This document shows, in pieces, positions 61,966-64,000 of a stretch of 64,000 bases of DNA. The notes under the pieces were generated by a model. The model saw only the letters and a list, made by a program, of their open reading frames with translations. It made no database searches and had not been told where the DNA came from. How positions within the stretch are numbered: the stretch's first letter is position 1; every line of letters begins with the position of its first letter. The position numbers were made by a program, and so were the translations under genes. Source of the DNA: Lucinisca nassula (taxonomy: Eukaryota > Mollusca > Bivalvia > Lucinida > Lucinidae); the NCBI GenBank assembly GCA_963580285.1, contig OY757011.1:167491406-167555405 (forward strand), in the 5' to 3' direction.

Positions 61966-62324
61966 AACAACTTTTATACACATCTCCTAGGCCAACGCCC
62001 CGATTTCAAAATGCTTTAACGATTTCTCTTATGCCATTAAAATACTTTCACTCGGCTGCCAGAGCTAAAAAAAATCAAAGCGCCAAAGGCACTGTAATGA
62101 TAGGTTCAATCCGTATTCAGGATTTTTTTTTTCTTTTTAATATATAAGGTTTCATTTTAATGACAGATTCCTATTTACTTCTGGCTAACACTCGGTACCA
62201 CTGAAATGAGAGTCCGTGCAAAAATTGTAGTCCGGCTTGTTTTTGTTGCAGTTTCGCTCAAATCATGTGTATTTATTGGATATATTTGAACATTTTCTGG
62301 CATATATTTGTATATTTGATTTAA
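61966..62324. other. Unassigned DNA, no gene recognised
   Basis: A+T-rich sequence without a supported frame. The poly-T tract at about 62120-62140 and a short related phrase ('cggcttgtttttgttgcagtt') recall 18480-18540, so part of it is shared repeat debris. Confidence 0.35.
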
Positions 62325-62890
62325 AATAGAAGTGACGGCAATGATAAGGAATCGATACAATTAACCCACAGCTCCTATCAGAGACACCAAAGGGAAAGAA
62401 GCACAAACAGGAAATAACTAGACCCTATTGGAAACACCAATAGCGGAAAGCCAAAAGGACAGTTACTTTCCCACAAAATGAACAATTGGCTATCCAAAAC
62501 AAAATAATAAAAGCGACAAACCATAACAAAAATAAACCGTGACAGAAGAACCGCCTTTGAACGGCCAGTGAAACGAACCCCACTTGGGGGGGGGGGGGGC
62601 GCTTAAATCGATTTTACGTGGCCACAATCCTCGCCCTAATTTCCATCGAGATTTAGACAAAATAATTTGTTCAGTCCGCATGAAGGCCCCCTAACTCATC
62701 AGCGCAACATCTCCGTGAACACAAAAATCAAACAACCACAGAGATGAAACAATGGTGATGACTCGACAGCAAGAAACCACTGAAATACTGGAGCATAAGA
62801 AGACCAACAGTTAGACTTCGATGGGCCCGACGAGAGACAGAGCATCAGGTACCAACCAACATAACATAAAATTAGGTACTCTCTAATTCT
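62325..62890 (+). mobile_element. Diverged Penelope-like modules B and A
   Basis: 'GATACAATTAACCCACAGCT' through 'GACAGAAGAACCGCCTTTGA' corresponds to module B (21412-21665). From the G-run at about 62587 on ('cttaaatcgattttacgtgg', 'cagtccgcatgaaggcc') it matches module A (21690-21945). Order B-A without an RT fragment indicates a truncated older copy. Confidence 0.6.
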
Positions 62891-63009
62891 CAGTAAGCCT
62901 TTACGTTAAGATTCTATGACGCAAGCTCCTATTTTTAAGCTTGAAAAATGTCTTATCATAAGACACCACAGTCATATACAACTCGTTTTATTGCAGAGAT
63001 TTTACCCAC

Positions 63010-63160
63010 CCTTTCACCCCGGAGTTTCTAAACAGGACTCTTCTAACTTTGATATTGGGTGTATTTATTCTTATAGAGAGGGTTCATTGACATGATGGCA
63101 AACAGTATACATGCAGACCCTGGCGAGACTGCTCGTACTACAAGGTTTACATCAAAGCTT
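63010..63160. repeat. Interspersed repeat related to 18630-18800
   Basis: 'ttattcttatagagagggttc', 'gacatgatggcaaaca' and 'gagactgctcgtac' parallel the copy within the Helentron relic. Its class cannot be told. Confidence 0.4.
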
Positions 63161-63174
63161 TTATTCTTGACTTA

Positions 63175-63996
63175 TTAAAAAGTAAGTTTCAAGAAGATAC
63201 AATCAAGACTGGGGGGGGGGGGGGGTGGACTTTGGTGGTGGCAAGGTCAAAAATATGCATTTTCAGCAATCAAGGAGGCATAACTCAGTGATTAATTGTC
63301 CGACTACGCCAGTTTTCGAACTCATCTGAACATTTACTTTAAACCTAATGATATATGAGTTTCAGAAAGATCCGATCAAAAATGTAGGGGCTACGTTGGT
63401 GACAAGGTAAAAAATAGGTATTTTCAATTATCAATGGGACATAACTCTCCGATTAATATGCCTACTTCGTCAGTATTCAAATTCATCCGAGCTTTTACCC
63501 CAAGTCTGATTGCAAGTAAGTTTCAAGAAGATCCGAGGGGTGGGGGGGGGGGAGGGCTGAAAACTGAATGGGTTACGGTAGTGCAAGGTCAAAATAGGGA
63601 TTTTCAGGAATCAAGGGGACATAACTCTATGATTATTGGGCTGACTTTACCAGTTTTCGAACTCATCCGAGCATTTATCCACAGCCTACTTATGTGTAAG
63701 TTTCAGAAAATCGGATTAAAACTGAAGGCGCTACGGTAGTGACAAGCATTTTCTCATTGTAAGTCTATGGGACATGTCTTTTGCCGTGGAAACCAAAGTT
63801 TTCGTTCGATTTGAATAAATAGCTTATGTGATCAATCCCCCACCAAAGGCATGCGACAGATGAGAAATGGTTGAGATCAGCCTGCAGATTGCAGAGATAT
63901 AACTGGTCAATTTGGTGACGGACGGATGGACGATGGACGGACGTACGGACGACGGATGGAAGACTATAGAAGCCTTCGGCACAGATGAGCTAAAAA
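63175..63996 (-). mobile_element. HINE-like element, minus strand, 5' end at window edge
   Basis: Core units of about 170 bp ('aaggtcaaaaataggtattt', 'ggacataactctatgattat') end at about 63745. The minus-strand 5' terminus TTTTTAGCTCATCTGTGCCG with GAAGGCTTC and TCCGTCGTCCGTACG microsatellite lies at 63890-63996. G-runs at 63209-63226 and 63540-63552 punctuate the core. The 3' end was not found. Confidence 0.55.
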
Positions 63997-64000
63997 GCAT

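Overview
This is nuclear DNA of an animal, most likely a bivalve mollusc. The clues are (TCCG)n/(ACGG)n-bearing interspersed elements with tandem cores of about 130-170 bp, molluscan-type tRNA- and 5S-derived SINEs, Helentron and Penelope-like remnants, and a hammerhead-ribozyme retrozyme. I found no intact host gene. Almost everything recognisable is mobile or repetitive DNA in nested layers. The species cannot be told from the sequence alone. No software was run: boundaries come from reading the sequence by eye. Part 1-17,060 is a stack of nonautonomous Helentron-like elements (HINE/pearl type) inserted into one another, with a retrozyme at 2959-3412 carrying a canonical type I hammerhead ribozyme, a tRNA-SINE with target duplications, and a TIR element at 15,478-16,290. 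Part 17,600-25,400 is a decayed autonomous Helentron (N-terminal zinc-finger-like region, HUH Rep, PIF1 helicase, endonuclease) broken up by a palindromic element, a Penelope-like reverse-transcriptase fragment and other repeats. Part 25,700-34,200 holds a 24-bp minisatellite, further HINEs, TIR elements, and three arrays of self-complementary short repeats, one of them inside a TIR/TSD-bounded element (31,046-31,768). Part 34,222-39,256 is a minus-strand HINE of about 5 kb that received a dimeric retrozyme (36,089-36,841, two hammerheads). Part 60,160-64,000 is again HINE and Penelope-like debris. 

The main coding object is a Polinton/Maverick at 41,135-59,599 (18,465 bp). It has TIRs starting AG and a perfect 6-bp target duplication TGGGAT on both sides. 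It encodes an A32-like packaging ATPase, an adenovirus-type cysteine protease with the H/D/Q/C residues, a probable double-jelly-roll major capsid protein, a basic core-like protein, a probable penton-like minor capsid protein, a chromodomain integrase, and a protein-primed-type DNA polymerase B. It also has accessory genes: a BIR (IAP-type) zinc-binding protein, a possible PC4-like ssDNA-binding protein, and ORFs of unknown function. The morphogenesis genes lie compactly on one strand with overlapping stops and starts. 

The element is strongly rearranged. Two nearly identical 2.5-kb arms (43,160-45,673 and 54,070-56,581) sit inside it in inverted orientation, each with an intact copy of the PC4-like gene. 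A 106/212-bp tandem satellite is embedded beside the capsid genes. The integrase locus is duplicated (one complete copy, one lacking its first catalytic Asp). A clean junction at about 52,493 fuses the truncated integrase head to head with a polymerase that has lost its N-terminal part and carries a nonsense codon. The organisation resembles a replication-derived fold-back (defective-genome-like) form of a virus-like transposon. It probably cannot replicate alone but keeps the capsid and packaging genes open.
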